From assembly GCA_964543125.1 (NCBI GenBank), contig CAZIWX010000006.1, forward strand, positions 1 through 49,847: 49,847 nucleotides of DNA, given 5' to 3'. Both the position numbers and the translations under genes were made by a program. Positions 1 through 8,409 of this stretch are shown here, piece by piece (position 1 is the first letter of the stretch; every line of letters starts with the position of its first letter). This DNA is from CAZIWX01 sp964543125 (GTDB lineage: Bacteria > Fidelibacterota > UBA8477). A model generated the notes under the pieces. It worked only from the letters and a program-made list of their open reading frames with translations, was not told where the DNA came from and did not search any database.

Positions 1-64
1 TGGTATTGGATCGAACCAACCGATTAAACGAGGAGAAGAAGGCGCGTGTGGAAAAACAGAATTG

Positions 65-1006
65 TCATCTCTTTAAGCCGTTTTGCTTAAGCCAGGCGAC
101 CGTTTGTTTCAGACCCGTTTTATAAGGTGTTGGCCGATAGTCAAAGGCTTGAATGAATTTGGTTGAGCTGAAATGGTAGTCATATTCATTCTGGTAGAGC
201 ATTTCGTAGAGTTCACCAACGGTCGCATCAAATATACCGGCCAGCTTGACCACCCATTTTTTCAGGATCGAAACCTTTGCCGGAGCACCAACTTCCCGGG
301 CCACAATATTGATAAACGTTTTCCCGCTAATACCCGGATTGGTTGTAGGTATATGCCAGATCTGATTCATAGCTTCCGGGGTCGTGGCCAGCCGGTAGAG
401 TGCTTGAGCACAATCAGTAGTGTAAGTGTAAGAATGGGTCGTATCAGCGCTCACGAGCCAGTGGGCTTTTTTACCCGCCATCAATTTAGCAATTGCCAGA
501 ATGGTTGGGACACTGGTTTTAACGGCAAATGGACCGTAGAGGTCCGCAGCCCGGGCGATGCAGCCCCGTAGGTTTCCAGCTTTGAATTCTTCCTCCAGTT
601 GAGTGGCCAGGCGGGCCCGGATTTCGCCCTTTTTACTACAGGGATTGTAAGGCGTTGTCTCGGACATTTCTCCATCAACTTTGCCATACATATACACATT
701 ATCAAAAAAGATGAGTTTGGCGTTGGCGGCTTTACAGGCATCAATTGTATTTTGCATGATACGGGGCCACTCTTCCGACCAGGTTTTCACAGAGTATTTC
801 AGTCCGGCACACAGATAAACCACATCAGATCCCATGACACCCGCTTTAGTCTCTGGCGCGGAAAGCAGATTGGCTTTTACAACCTCGGCGTTGCCCTGTG
901 AGTACCCACTGCGAGAAACCAATCGAGTCGATTCATTTTTTGCCACTAGCTCTTCCGTGAGCGAATTTCCAATCGACCCACCCGCGCCTAAAATTGTGTG
1001 TTGCAT
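65..1006 (-). CDS. NAD(P)-dependent epimerase/dehydratase family protein
   Basis: A 313-residue cytosolic short-chain dehydrogenase of the extended (epimerase) type. The N-terminus has the Rossmann nucleotide-binding turn GAGGSIG (residues 8-14), followed by a VYLCAG strand and loop near residue 63. The segment DNVYMYGKV near 102-110 sits where extended SDRs carry the catalytic Tyr, although the usual YxxxK spacing is not obvious. ARAADLYGP near 151-159 is the common substrate-side strand. The start is well supported by an AGGAGG sequence just upstream of the ATG on the minus strand. The substrate cannot be read from the sequence; relatives act on nucleotide sugars or other NAD-dependent carbonyl substrates. 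It is the last minus-strand gene before the window edge and is separated from ychF by a short gap containing a hairpin. Confidence 0.85.
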   Translation of the reverse strand: MQHTILGAGGSIGNSLTEELVAKNESTRLVSRSGYSQGNAEVVKANLLSAPETKAGVMGSDVVYLCAGLKYSVKTWSEEWPRIMQNTIDACKAANAKLIFFDNVYMYGKVDGEMSETTPYNPCSKKGEIRARLATQLEEEFKAGNLRGCIARAADLYGPFAVKTSVPTILAIAKLMAGKKAHWLVSADTTHSYTYTTDCAQALYRLATTPEAMNQIWHIPTTNPGISGKTFINIVAREVGAPAKVSILKKWVVKLAGIFDATVGELYEMLYQNEYDYHFSSTKFIQAFDYRPTPYKTGLKQTVAWLKQNGLKR

Positions 1007-1058
1007 CGCGTGTCCTCCTCCTATCCTTAGATTCGTTCAGATCAATAATAATTAATCG

Positions 1059-1100
1059 GGATAGCGTAAAATGTTGGAGATCGCGATGAAAACGCTATCC
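1059..1100 (-). terminator. Hairpin after ychF, possible terminator
   Basis: A perfect 9-bp inverted repeat, GGATAGCGT at 1059-1067 and ACGCTATCC at 1092-1100, has a 24-nt loop. It lies between the end of ychF and the start of the epimerase gene, both on the minus strand. In the minus direction it is followed by a T/A-rich stretch rather than a clean U-tract. It may end ychF transcription, but the long loop makes this tentative. Confidence 0.4.
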
Positions 1101-1140
1101 GGGTTAATCAAACTTGAAAGCGTAAGGAAAAGCAAGATCG

Positions 1141-1837
1141 TTACACATTAAAATGGAAAAAGACACAATCACCCTCCTGTACGACATACTCCCGCCCTTC
1201 CAAGGCAATCAGTCCTTTTTCCTTCAAGATTTTTTCTGATCCGTATTTAATCAGATCGTCGAATTTGAAAACGGCCGCTTTGATGAAGCCTTTCTCAAAA
1301 TCAGTATGTATTTCGCCCGCGGCCCGGGGCGCCTTGGTNNNNNNNNNNNNNNNNNNNNNNNNNNNNNNNNNNNNNNNNNNNNNNNNNNNNNNNNNNNNNN
1401 NNNNNNNNNNNNNNNNNNNNNNNNNNNNNNNNNNNNNNAATCAATTCGGCCTCAATAATTTCCACATCCCGGATCGGATCAATACTGCCTTCTACATGGG
1501 GCACCTTGTCGTCCTCAAAACAGCGCACCACATGACAAATAGCAGTGACTTCTCGAATGTGGGACAAGAATTGATTCCCCAGGCCTTCGCCCTTATTGGC
1601 GCCCTGCACCAAACCGGCAATATCTACGAACTCCACTGCCGCCGGTGTCGTTTTTTCAGGTTGGTAAATTTCAGCCAGCTTTTTCAGCCGGGCGTCCGGC
1701 ACCGGCACGATGCCTACATTGGGTTCAATGGTGCAAAAGGGATAGTTTTCAGCCGGAATATCCGATGCAGTCAAGGCATTGAAAATAGTGGATTTCCCCA
1801 CGTTGGGAAGTCCGATGATGCCGCATTGCAAAGCCAT
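1141..1837 (-). CDS. ychF: Redox-regulated ribosome-binding ATPase YchF (interrupted by assembly gap)
   Basis: YchF/OLA1 is a conserved TRAFAC-class P-loop protein that binds ribosomes and hydrolyses ATP. The first 133 residues (1439-1837) contain the P-loop GLPNVGKST (residues 9-17), the switch DIAGLVQGA and the typical NYPFCTIEPNVG segment. After the run of N, the C-terminus continues at 1338-1141 in a different numerical frame. It has the TGS-domain signature APRAAGEIHTDFEKGF followed by ALEGREYV and the family-typical ending FHFNV-stop at 1141-1143. Only about 198 residues are visible against a usual length near 363, so about 165 codons fall in the gap. The gene is almost certainly intact in the organism. 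Confidence 0.95.
1339..1438. other. Assembly gap of 100 N
   Basis: Exactly 100 undetermined bases, the usual placeholder for a scaffold join of unknown size. The reading frames of ychF on the two sides do not agree across 100 nt, and the family length implies roughly 500 missing bases. Coordinates across this point are therefore not true distances. Confidence 0.97.
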
Positions 1838-1862
1838 GTTTTCAGCGTCCTTTACTGAAAAT

Positions 1863-4040
1863 TTATTTTATAAGTTGCAGCTTCACCTGGCTGCTTTGAT
1901 CGCCGGCGGTCAGACGCGCGAGATAAAATCCCGAAGCCACCAATTCACCACGGTTGGTCCGGCCTTCCCAGTGAATTTGCCGGGTGTGGGGCAGCGGCGA
2001 TAACGCTTTGATAAAAACCACCCGGCCTAGTAAATCGTAAATCGTTAAAGTTGCAGACGATACCTTTTTAGGAATTTGCAGGTCCAGCCTGATTGTGCCA
2101 TTAAACGGATTGGGAAACGCACTGGTAATCGCCAAGGTTTTGGGCCGGCGAGTGAGTTCCGCGGCAACATTTACCGGGCTGTTGAAAAAATCCAGGACCC
2201 GGCGGGTCAGATTAATTTGTTGCTGGAGATCATCAATGGTTTCCAGGGGGAAGCCCAGCGTCACCACATACCCGTTGGCCGTTCCTGAAAAAGCCCCGGA
2301 ATAGGCAACCCCGGCGATTCGGTTGTTATCAAAATTCAAAATCACCTGGCTGCCATTGACGGTATTGAAATAATCGGGATAATCCTCCGGATAAGGCGCT
2401 CCGGAAAGACCATAGGTAAAACTCAATCCGGCGAAATCGGTACCGGCGGCGCCATTCACATAGGGATCATCGGCATTATCACCGGCATAACCGACCTTCA
2501 GGTAATCATGTATAAAGTTTTTATCGGATGAACTGCCTTGAAAATCCAGATCCCAGGCAATTTCCGATCCTGAAATAAACACCCGGCCACCCTGATTCAG
2601 ATACCCTGACACCATTTCCTGTTCGGCACTGTTCAATGTCTCGCCGGCGGTGGATTCATCTCCCAAAACCCAGTCCATTGCCCAAAATCCAGGAAGCATG
2701 CTACTTCCCACGATTTCATTGGCGATGGTGGAAAAGCCAACGCCATTTGCCGCCCAGGCGCGACCGTGGCGGGCGGCAAAATCATGCACCGGCTGATTCC
2801 AACTGCCGCTGCCGCCCCAACGATCGAAACCATCAACCACCAAGACGCGCTCAGAACGATCGCCGGTAAAACACCCATACGTATCAGAAGATAATTCCGA
2901 ACTACCGGCCGTATTAAAAGCATAAGCTTTGATAAAAACCGTTGTATCAACGGGGAAAACACCGGTCAAACTGGCGCTGCTGGAGTTGATGTCCACGACT
3001 TGGGATTCGGGCCAACTAAAAAGATCGGTTGTGTATTGTAAATGGTAGCCCGTGGCGCCCTGCACCGGATTAATGTTTACAAGGACCGTATTATTTTGGT
3101 AAACGACCCAGCGCAGAGTCGGCGCCCCCACAGCGGAAACGGCCAGCGCTAAGTCCTGGTGATTGATCCGTCCGGCGCTCACGGTTTTTGTTACACTGAC
3201 CGTATCGAAAGGTGAGACGGCAGTGAGAGTATAAACACCGGGTGACAGGTTCTCGAATCGAAAGTACCCATTACCAAGATCATCGATGGTGTATATTGAG
3301 TCGGCCGGGTGGGGTGTAATAGAAACCGTAATGCTATGGGCTGGTTGAACCGTGGTGAGGTTGGTTACAATCCCATCCAGGGTGCCTACTTCCGGTCGAG
3401 GTGAATTGAAATAGTCCAGAAAAGTATAGAGAATGGATTCAGCTTCAGTTCGGTTATAAGCTTTATTTTGCAAACGGCGAATTTCAGCCGGGAAATCCCA
3501 AAAGCTGGCTTCACTCAGGTCACCCGGCATTGTCAAATTGTTTAAAACACCGAGATTAAATCCTAGAAAATCTTCATCCCCCCGCGCGCCATAATCCGCG
3601 GTAGTGCGCAAAGCCAAATAAATCTGATGGGACACCAGGCCGGCGAAAGTATTGGCTTCACCGGGCCATTGCGGCGGACCACCAGCGCCCAATTGCTCAT
3701 AGAGTGCAAGCGTATAGTTTGATGTGCCTTGAAACGCGTTGTGATGGATGGAGTGGAAATAATCCACATTATTACTGTTGGCTACATATTCGCGCTGACT
3801 AAGCGTGAGTTGAGTCGCCATGGAATCCCGAACCGTCAGGATTACCGTATCCGGATTCTCCTGGTCCAGAAAAGTCTCGACGTCCAGGGCGACCTGAAAA
3901 TTGACCACTGCTTCGAACCATTTTCCGGTGCCGGGACCACCGCCGTGTCCCGGATCGAGACAGATGCTCAGGCCGGATAGATCAGCCAGCAAAAATGCGG
4001 GTGAACCCAGGAAAAAGACGATTATGAACTGCTTCATCAA
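1863..4040 (-). CDS. Secreted N-acetylmuramoyl-L-alanine amidase-like protein with type IX sorting domain
   Basis: A 725-residue exported protein with an N-terminal signal peptide ending near the LLA at residue 19. The Amidase_3 fold follows: DPGHGGG (zinc His, about 32-38), the FEAVVN segment with the expected zinc Glu (about 43-48), SIHHNA with the second zinc His (about 96-101), and LSEASFWDFPAE near 174-185 with the candidate catalytic Glu. A carboxypeptidase-regulatory-like segment, a fibronectin-like region (about 305-390) and a golvesin- or esterase-like middle domain of uncertain type come next. The last 80 residues are a Por/T9SS sorting domain beginning SAFPNPFNG and ending GFYLARLTAG...VKLQLIK. 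By family it would cleave the amide between MurNAc and the stem peptide, here probably at or outside the cell surface. It lies 25 nt after ychF and 6 nt from the PpiC lipoprotein gene. Confidence 0.85.
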   Translation of the reverse strand: MMKQFIIVFFLGSPAFLLADLSGLSICLDPGHGGGPGTGKWFEAVVNFQVALDVETFLDQENPDTVILTVRDSMATQLTLSQREYVANSNNVDYFHSIHHNAFQGTSNYTLALYEQLGAGGPPQWPGEANTFAGLVSHQIYLALRTTADYGARGDEDFLGFNLGVLNNLTMPGDLSEASFWDFPAEIRRLQNKAYNRTEAESILYTFLDYFNSPRPEVGTLDGIVTNLTTVQPAHSITVSITPHPADSIYTIDDLGNGYFRFENLSPGVYTLTAVSPFDTVSVTKTVSAGRINHQDLALAVSAVGAPTLRWVVYQNNTVLVNINPVQGATGYHLQYTTDLFSWPESQVVDINSSSASLTGVFPVDTTVFIKAYAFNTAGSSELSSDTYGCFTGDRSERVLVVDGFDRWGGSGSWNQPVHDFAARHGRAWAANGVGFSTIANEIVGSSMLPGFWAMDWVLGDESTAGETLNSAEQEMVSGYLNQGGRVFISGSEIAWDLDFQGSSSDKNFIHDYLKVGYAGDNADDPYVNGAAGTDFAGLSFTYGLSGAPYPEDYPDYFNTVNGSQVILNFDNNRIAGVAYSGAFSGTANGYVVTLGFPLETIDDLQQQINLTRRVLDFFNSPVNVAAELTRRPKTLAITSAFPNPFNGTIRLDLQIPKKVSSATLTIYDLLGRVVFIKALSPLPHTRQIHWEGRTNRGELVASGFYLARLTAGDQSSQVKLQLIK

Positions 4041-4046
4041 CCGGGG

Positions 4047-5777
4047 CTATTCTGCATCAATTTTATCCAGCAATTCTTCATGCCGATCAATTTTATATTC
4101 CAGGCGAATCTTCTTAAGTGCCTCGGTCCGCACGACTGCTTGACGATAATTGTTCATATCGGTTTTCACTTTGTCCCGTATTTCATCCAGCGGTTTCGGA
4201 TAGCGGCGGCGTTCGATTACCTTCACGATAGACCAACCGGCCGTAGTTCCGATCGGACCAACCGGGACACCTGTTTTAACCTTCAAAGCCGGTTGATACA
4301 GAGGATCAAAACCAGTTTTGCCACCCGCTTGCCACCCTAAATCACCAGCCTTGCCACGCTGGCCGGAACGGCGAGTGTATTTCCGGGCTAAAGCGTCAAA
4401 ATCAGCACCCTCCCGTAAGCGAAACATAAGGGTGTCGGCCAACCGCTTGTCTTTTACCAATATTTCCTGAAGATGAAGACTATCCGGGTTGGTGTAGTGC
4501 CGCCGCCAGTTTTTTTGATAATATGCATCTATCATCCGGTCATTAAAGCGGAGAGTATCCCATAAAGTTTGGAGATATAACCGCGCCAATAATTCGTCCT
4601 GACGATCACGCACTTCCGCCTTAACATCCTGCAATTTGTCGTACCCCTTTGCGTAGCCCTCGCGACCCAGGAGTTCATCTCGAATGAGATAAGCGGTACC
4701 GATATAGAGATTACCATAGAACCGGCGCCGGTCCATCTCAGGCAGGCGTTGGAGGAATTCCCGCACGGTCCAGCCTTCCCCGGCGAATGTCACCAGGGTT
4801 TGATCCAGATAGGGCGTCAATTCTTCCTTGAGAGTACCATATTGCTGCTCTGGATGTTGCGTGCGTTCCCGAGGGCTTTCATCCGGTCGTGGCCGCCGGA
4901 CACGGATGGCCTCAAAAACAGGTCCGGCCACGGAACGATTGAATTGTACATTTTGTTGCTGCATATAATCATTAAGTACTTCCTTGCCCACCATGGCTTC
5001 CCGGCGCTCGTAGATGCGGTTCTCCAATTTCGATTTTGCCAATTGATATTCATCTTCGGTTTCGATGGCCTGCTTTTTCCAGTCGTCAACCCGTAAAATA
5101 TGCCAACCATATTGACTCTGAACCGGTTTGGTAAATTTGCCTATCTGTGCGGCGTAGGCGGCGTTTTCCAGATTTTCATCCAGATCACCCCAGTTCAGCC
5201 AACCCAGGGCGCCCCCATTATTGGCAAGCGTTGTGTCGGTAAAGGTTTGGCCGGCCAATTTTTCAAAACTAAGTGTACCGGATTGCAGCAGCGCGTAAAG
5301 ACTATCGGCTTGGGTTTTGGTGCGTGCAAAAAGATGCCGTACAAACAATGTTTTATGGGTACGATCGAATGCTTCGCGTAGTTCTGCTTCGGTGGGAGCG
5401 GGAATCCTGGATCGAACCCAGGCATCAAAAAGATGGCGGGCCATGGCCTTGCGTTCCGCTACCCGCTTTACATGGGACACGATGGAAAGTGTATCCAAAC
5501 GGTCTTTTTCGGCTTCCTGGGCCAGGAGCTTATTACCAATCAGATAATCCAGCGTTTGTTTGCGCGTTTCGGGTGAATCAAATTTATCACCGTATAAAAT
5601 GACGGGAAGATAGTCTCGCTTAAAACTGGTCAGTGAAATGGTTCGGTTTCCGACCTGGGCGACAATGGGTTCAGCCGACTCCTTTTTACTGCAACTCACG
5701 ATAATCAAAACGATGAGTGCGAAGAGTCCGGTTAATTTCAGGAAATGATGGTTTTGTGATTTAGCAGGTTGAAGCAT
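4047..5777 (-). CDS. PpiC/SurA-type peptidylprolyl isomerase lipoprotein
   Basis: A periplasmic lipoprotein of about 576 residues. A hydrophobic signal (LFALIVLIIVSC) ends in a lipobox Cys. A SurA-like N-terminal helical region is followed by two parvulin (rotamase) domains. The first (about 145-240) contains NNGGALGWLNWGDL and SQYGWHILRV. The second (about 440-535) contains GKAGDLGWQ and TTAGWSIVKV. Such proteins chaperone outer-membrane proteins through the periplasm, which suits the many barrels encoded nearby. I prefer the ATG at 5775-5777 over an upstream TTG at 5784-5786 because a GGAAAG lies at a workable distance. The gene reads minus and is closely followed by the secreted amidase gene. 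Confidence 0.9.
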   Translation of the reverse strand: MLQPAKSQNHHFLKLTGLFALIVLIIVSCSKKESAEPIVAQVGNRTISLTSFKRDYLPVILYGDKFDSPETRKQTLDYLIGNKLLAQEAEKDRLDTLSIVSHVKRVAERKAMARHLFDAWVRSRIPAPTEAELREAFDRTHKTLFVRHLFARTKTQADSLYALLQSGTLSFEKLAGQTFTDTTLANNGGALGWLNWGDLDENLENAAYAAQIGKFTKPVQSQYGWHILRVDDWKKQAIETEDEYQLAKSKLENRIYERREAMVGKEVLNDYMQQQNVQFNRSVAGPVFEAIRVRRPRPDESPRERTQHPEQQYGTLKEELTPYLDQTLVTFAGEGWTVREFLQRLPEMDRRRFYGNLYIGTAYLIRDELLGREGYAKGYDKLQDVKAEVRDRQDELLARLYLQTLWDTLRFNDRMIDAYYQKNWRRHYTNPDSLHLQEILVKDKRLADTLMFRLREGADFDALARKYTRRSGQRGKAGDLGWQAGGKTGFDPLYQPALKVKTGVPVGPIGTTAGWSIVKVIERRRYPKPLDEIRDKVKTDMNNYRQAVVRTEALKKIRLEYKIDRHEELLDKIDAE

Positions 5778-5902
5778 TTTGAGCAACTTTCCGTTAGCGC
5801 CGGATCAGACAGCAAGATTCGTTGATTGCCGAATTGTTCAGCCGCGTAATATATCGGCGTCGTAAGGGGAATCAACAAGGGTACGCAGGACAAAAATAGT
5901 GA

Positions 5903-6892
5903 TCAAGCGGGTTGGCAGAGTTGTTCGAAGCGCTTGAGATTCTTCAAGTTGCCCAGCGCTAAAAGTGTATCACCGGATGAGAGCTGATAAGACGGATCCG
6001 GATTAAACCGGGTAGCATTTTCGCCATGGGAAATGGCCGTTACGATAAGATTGAATTGCCGCCGCATGTCCAGGTCGATCAAGGATTTTCCGATCACCGG
6101 TGAATTGTCAGGCACCGTGATGGATTCCATGGTTAAATCCACTTTTGTGCGATGAGTGGCGATTTCAAAAAACTCAACCACCCCGGGTTTGATGGCCAGG
6201 CGTGCCATTTTATGGCCGGCTGTTTCGTAAGGATTGATCACTTTGTTGGCTCCCACGCGCAATAATTTTGTCGCGCTGGCCATCTCGATGGAGCGGGCCA
6301 AGATGTACAAATCTTTTTTAAGAGAACGAGCAGTGAGTGTAAGGAATAAGTTGTCGGCATCATTTGCCAAAACGGCAATCAAACCTTTGGCCCGGTCAAT
6401 TCCCGCCTGAACGAGAATCTCATCCCGGGTGGCGTCGCCCTCAATGTATATGAGGCCGCGCTCGGTCAGCAATTCCGGTTTAGCCGGATCCTGCTCGATT
6501 ACCACGAAGGGGATATTTTCCTCGGAAAATTCTTCCGCTACAACGCGGCCCATCCGGCCGAAACCACAGATGATGTAATGATCCGATAGATGATTCACCC
6601 GGTTTTGCATACGAGTTCTCCTGATGCGTTTAAAATCCACCATTTGTTGTGCGACCTGGGCCATGATGAAAAAAAACATGCCGATCCCGGCCAGCATGAT
6701 GAATATCGTCCACACCTGGCCGGGCCGGGATAGTGGCCAGATTTCCTTGAGACCCACCGTGGTTATAGTGTTCATGGTCATGTAAAAAGCGTTGAACCAA
6801 CCCACATGATCGAAATAAACATAGCCGGTCGCGCCAGCCAAAATAAGTAAGCTCAGAATGAGAAGCGAGGCACGGATGCTGCGGTCCAGCAT
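5903..6892 (-). CDS. Two-TM potassium channel with RCK (TrkA-N/TrkA-C) domains
   Basis: A 329-residue inner-membrane ion channel. TM1 is about residues 8-27, the pore helix and filter about 34-50, and TM2 about 58-82. An RCK domain opens with YIICGFGRMG (106-115), a dinucleotide-binding turn, and a TrkA-C-like domain fills the last 90 residues. The filter reads TTVGL at 44-48, not the canonical TVGYG, and is followed by KEIWPLS. Many bacterial relatives have TVGF-type filters, so K+ conduction is likely but selectivity is uncertain. Regulation is expected through ligand binding to the RCK ring. It stands 24 nt downstream of the M16 pair. Confidence 0.88.
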   Translation of the reverse strand: MLDRSIRASLLILSLLILAGATGYVYFDHVGWFNAFYMTMNTITTVGLKEIWPLSRPGQVWTIFIMLAGIGMFFFIMAQVAQQMVDFKRIRRTRMQNRVNHLSDHYIICGFGRMGRVVAEEFSEENIPFVVIEQDPAKPELLTERGLIYIEGDATRDEILVQAGIDRAKGLIAVLANDADNLFLTLTARSLKKDLYILARSIEMASATKLLRVGANKVINPYETAGHKMARLAIKPGVVEFFEIATHRTKVDLTMESITVPDNSPVIGKSLIDLDMRRQFNLIVTAISHGENATRFNPDPSYQLSSGDTLLALGNLKNLKRFEQLCQPA

Positions 6893-6915
6893 GGTGGAGT
6901 TAATCTTTGGGCCGG

Positions 6916-8409
6916 TTATTTAAATACTTCCCGATAATCCAACACCGTCACGGGTTGAATATACAGAGGCAAAGATTCAATGCGCTTATCCTTTTCCAGG
7001 ATATTTTTTGATACCGGGTTCCGATAAGTAATTGGTGAAGGCGAATTGTTTTGTAGTGCCCGTCCCAGTTGCCCCGCGGCTTTGCAAATAACCGCGATCT
7101 GCATTTGCCGGGGATTCAAATATTTACGTATCGTCCGGTTCACATCGTCCACGCTTAATTCTCTTACCCGGGTTTCAATTTGATCAATAAAATAGGGAAT
7201 GCCTTCCAGGTGTGAGTCAATGAGAAAACCCAGTCGTTCGGATTGTGAAGAAACCCAAAGTTTGGAATAATTGATCAGAAATTGGCGTGTATTCGCGAAG
7301 GCGGCTTCCGGCATCCCGTTTTGGTAAACATCATTTAATTCCCACCAGGCTTGGCGAATGGCGAAATGGGCATTTTGGCGTCGTACCGGCCGAATCCAGA
7401 TGCTGAAATACTGCTGGCGTCGAATGACGCCGGATCGGGGATAAGGGCTCCAGCCTTGCTGACTGAAATGATTGATGTAGCTGTAATCACCATAATTCAG
7501 ACCGCGCTCCACCCGCATCGTATTCATCAAACGACCCACAAAAGTTCGGTGCTGACCGAAATAGGTATTGAACAATAATAGAGCATAATAATCCGAGTCC
7601 GCCGGGGTCACAGCGATGGGAAAGCCCATTGAAACGGCCGCGGCCGCGGTGGGTTTATTCACGAGAACCGCCCGCTCCCGGCCGGGGCGATCCACTTGGG
7701 GGAGAGCCGGTGCTTTCCAAACCCCAAAATGGAATCCGGAAAATGAATAGCGCAGGCGCTGTGCTTGTTCAGGTGAATACGCTCCGGCAATGCCCACGGT
7801 CAGATTCCCCGTACCCAGATTTTTCAGCCAAAAATCTTTCACATCGTCCAGTGTCAGATTGGTAACCGATTCGATACGTCCCACCGTGGGCCAATGATAG
7901 GGGTGATCAACCGGGTACAATAACCATTGGAGCATCTCCTTCCCGAACCACTCATCATTTTCCTCTACGAGACCGGAACGGATAGCCGCCAATTGCTGTT
8001 TTTTCTGACGATTAAAATCAGATGGTGCGAAAAGTGGGTACTTCAGCCGTTCGTATAATAATTGAAAGTAGGCATCGAATTTGTCCTTATGCGCGGTGGC
8101 GGCGATAACAAGATTGTCCCGATCCACGAAGCTGTGTTCATTGGCGGCGGTGGGATATTTGGCAGCTTCCAACTCCTCCAGCGTCATCGCCTTCGTACCG
8201 CCGTGCATGATGGTGGCGAGCGTTAGCCGGGCTAAGCCTGCTTGGCCCACGGGATCGGCCGAAGAGCCCACGCGAAAATTAAGCCGGAGGTCAATCAGTT
8301 GTGATTCGGGATTAGGGTCACCTACAAAGTCCGGTTCCGAGGTACAACCGGCCAATAATATCATGGTTCCCAAGCTAAAGATGAGCAGGTTTAGTCGTAG
8401 ATATTTCAT
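6916..8409 (-). CDS. M16 family lipoprotein, catalytically inactive partner
   Basis: A 497-residue lipoprotein: the signal ends LGTMILLAGC, so Cys 22 would be lipidated. The body has the pitrilysin (M16) architecture, with an N-terminal half up to about residue 230 and a C-terminal half. Where active members carry HxxEH, the equivalent stretch GLARLTLATIMHGGTKAMT (about 58-76) lacks the motif. It is therefore the non-catalytic half of a two-gene M16 protease, as in other bacterial M16B pairs. Its ATG overlaps the stop of the active partner by 4 nt, which implies translational coupling and a heteromeric enzyme. Substrates are probably misfolded or small periplasmic peptides; this is inferred from the family only. 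Confidence 0.88.
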   Translation of the reverse strand: MKYLRLNLLIFSLGTMILLAGCTSEPDFVGDPNPESQLIDLRLNFRVGSSADPVGQAGLARLTLATIMHGGTKAMTLEELEAAKYPTAANEHSFVDRDNLVIAATAHKDKFDAYFQLLYERLKYPLFAPSDFNRQKKQQLAAIRSGLVEENDEWFGKEMLQWLLYPVDHPYHWPTVGRIESVTNLTLDDVKDFWLKNLGTGNLTVGIAGAYSPEQAQRLRYSFSGFHFGVWKAPALPQVDRPGRERAVLVNKPTAAAAVSMGFPIAVTPADSDYYALLLFNTYFGQHRTFVGRLMNTMRVERGLNYGDYSYINHFSQQGWSPYPRSGVIRRQQYFSIWIRPVRRQNAHFAIRQAWWELNDVYQNGMPEAAFANTRQFLINYSKLWVSSQSERLGFLIDSHLEGIPYFIDQIETRVRELSVDDVNRTIRKYLNPRQMQIAVICKAAGQLGRALQNNSPSPITYRNPVSKNILEKDKRIESLPLYIQPVTVLDYREVFK

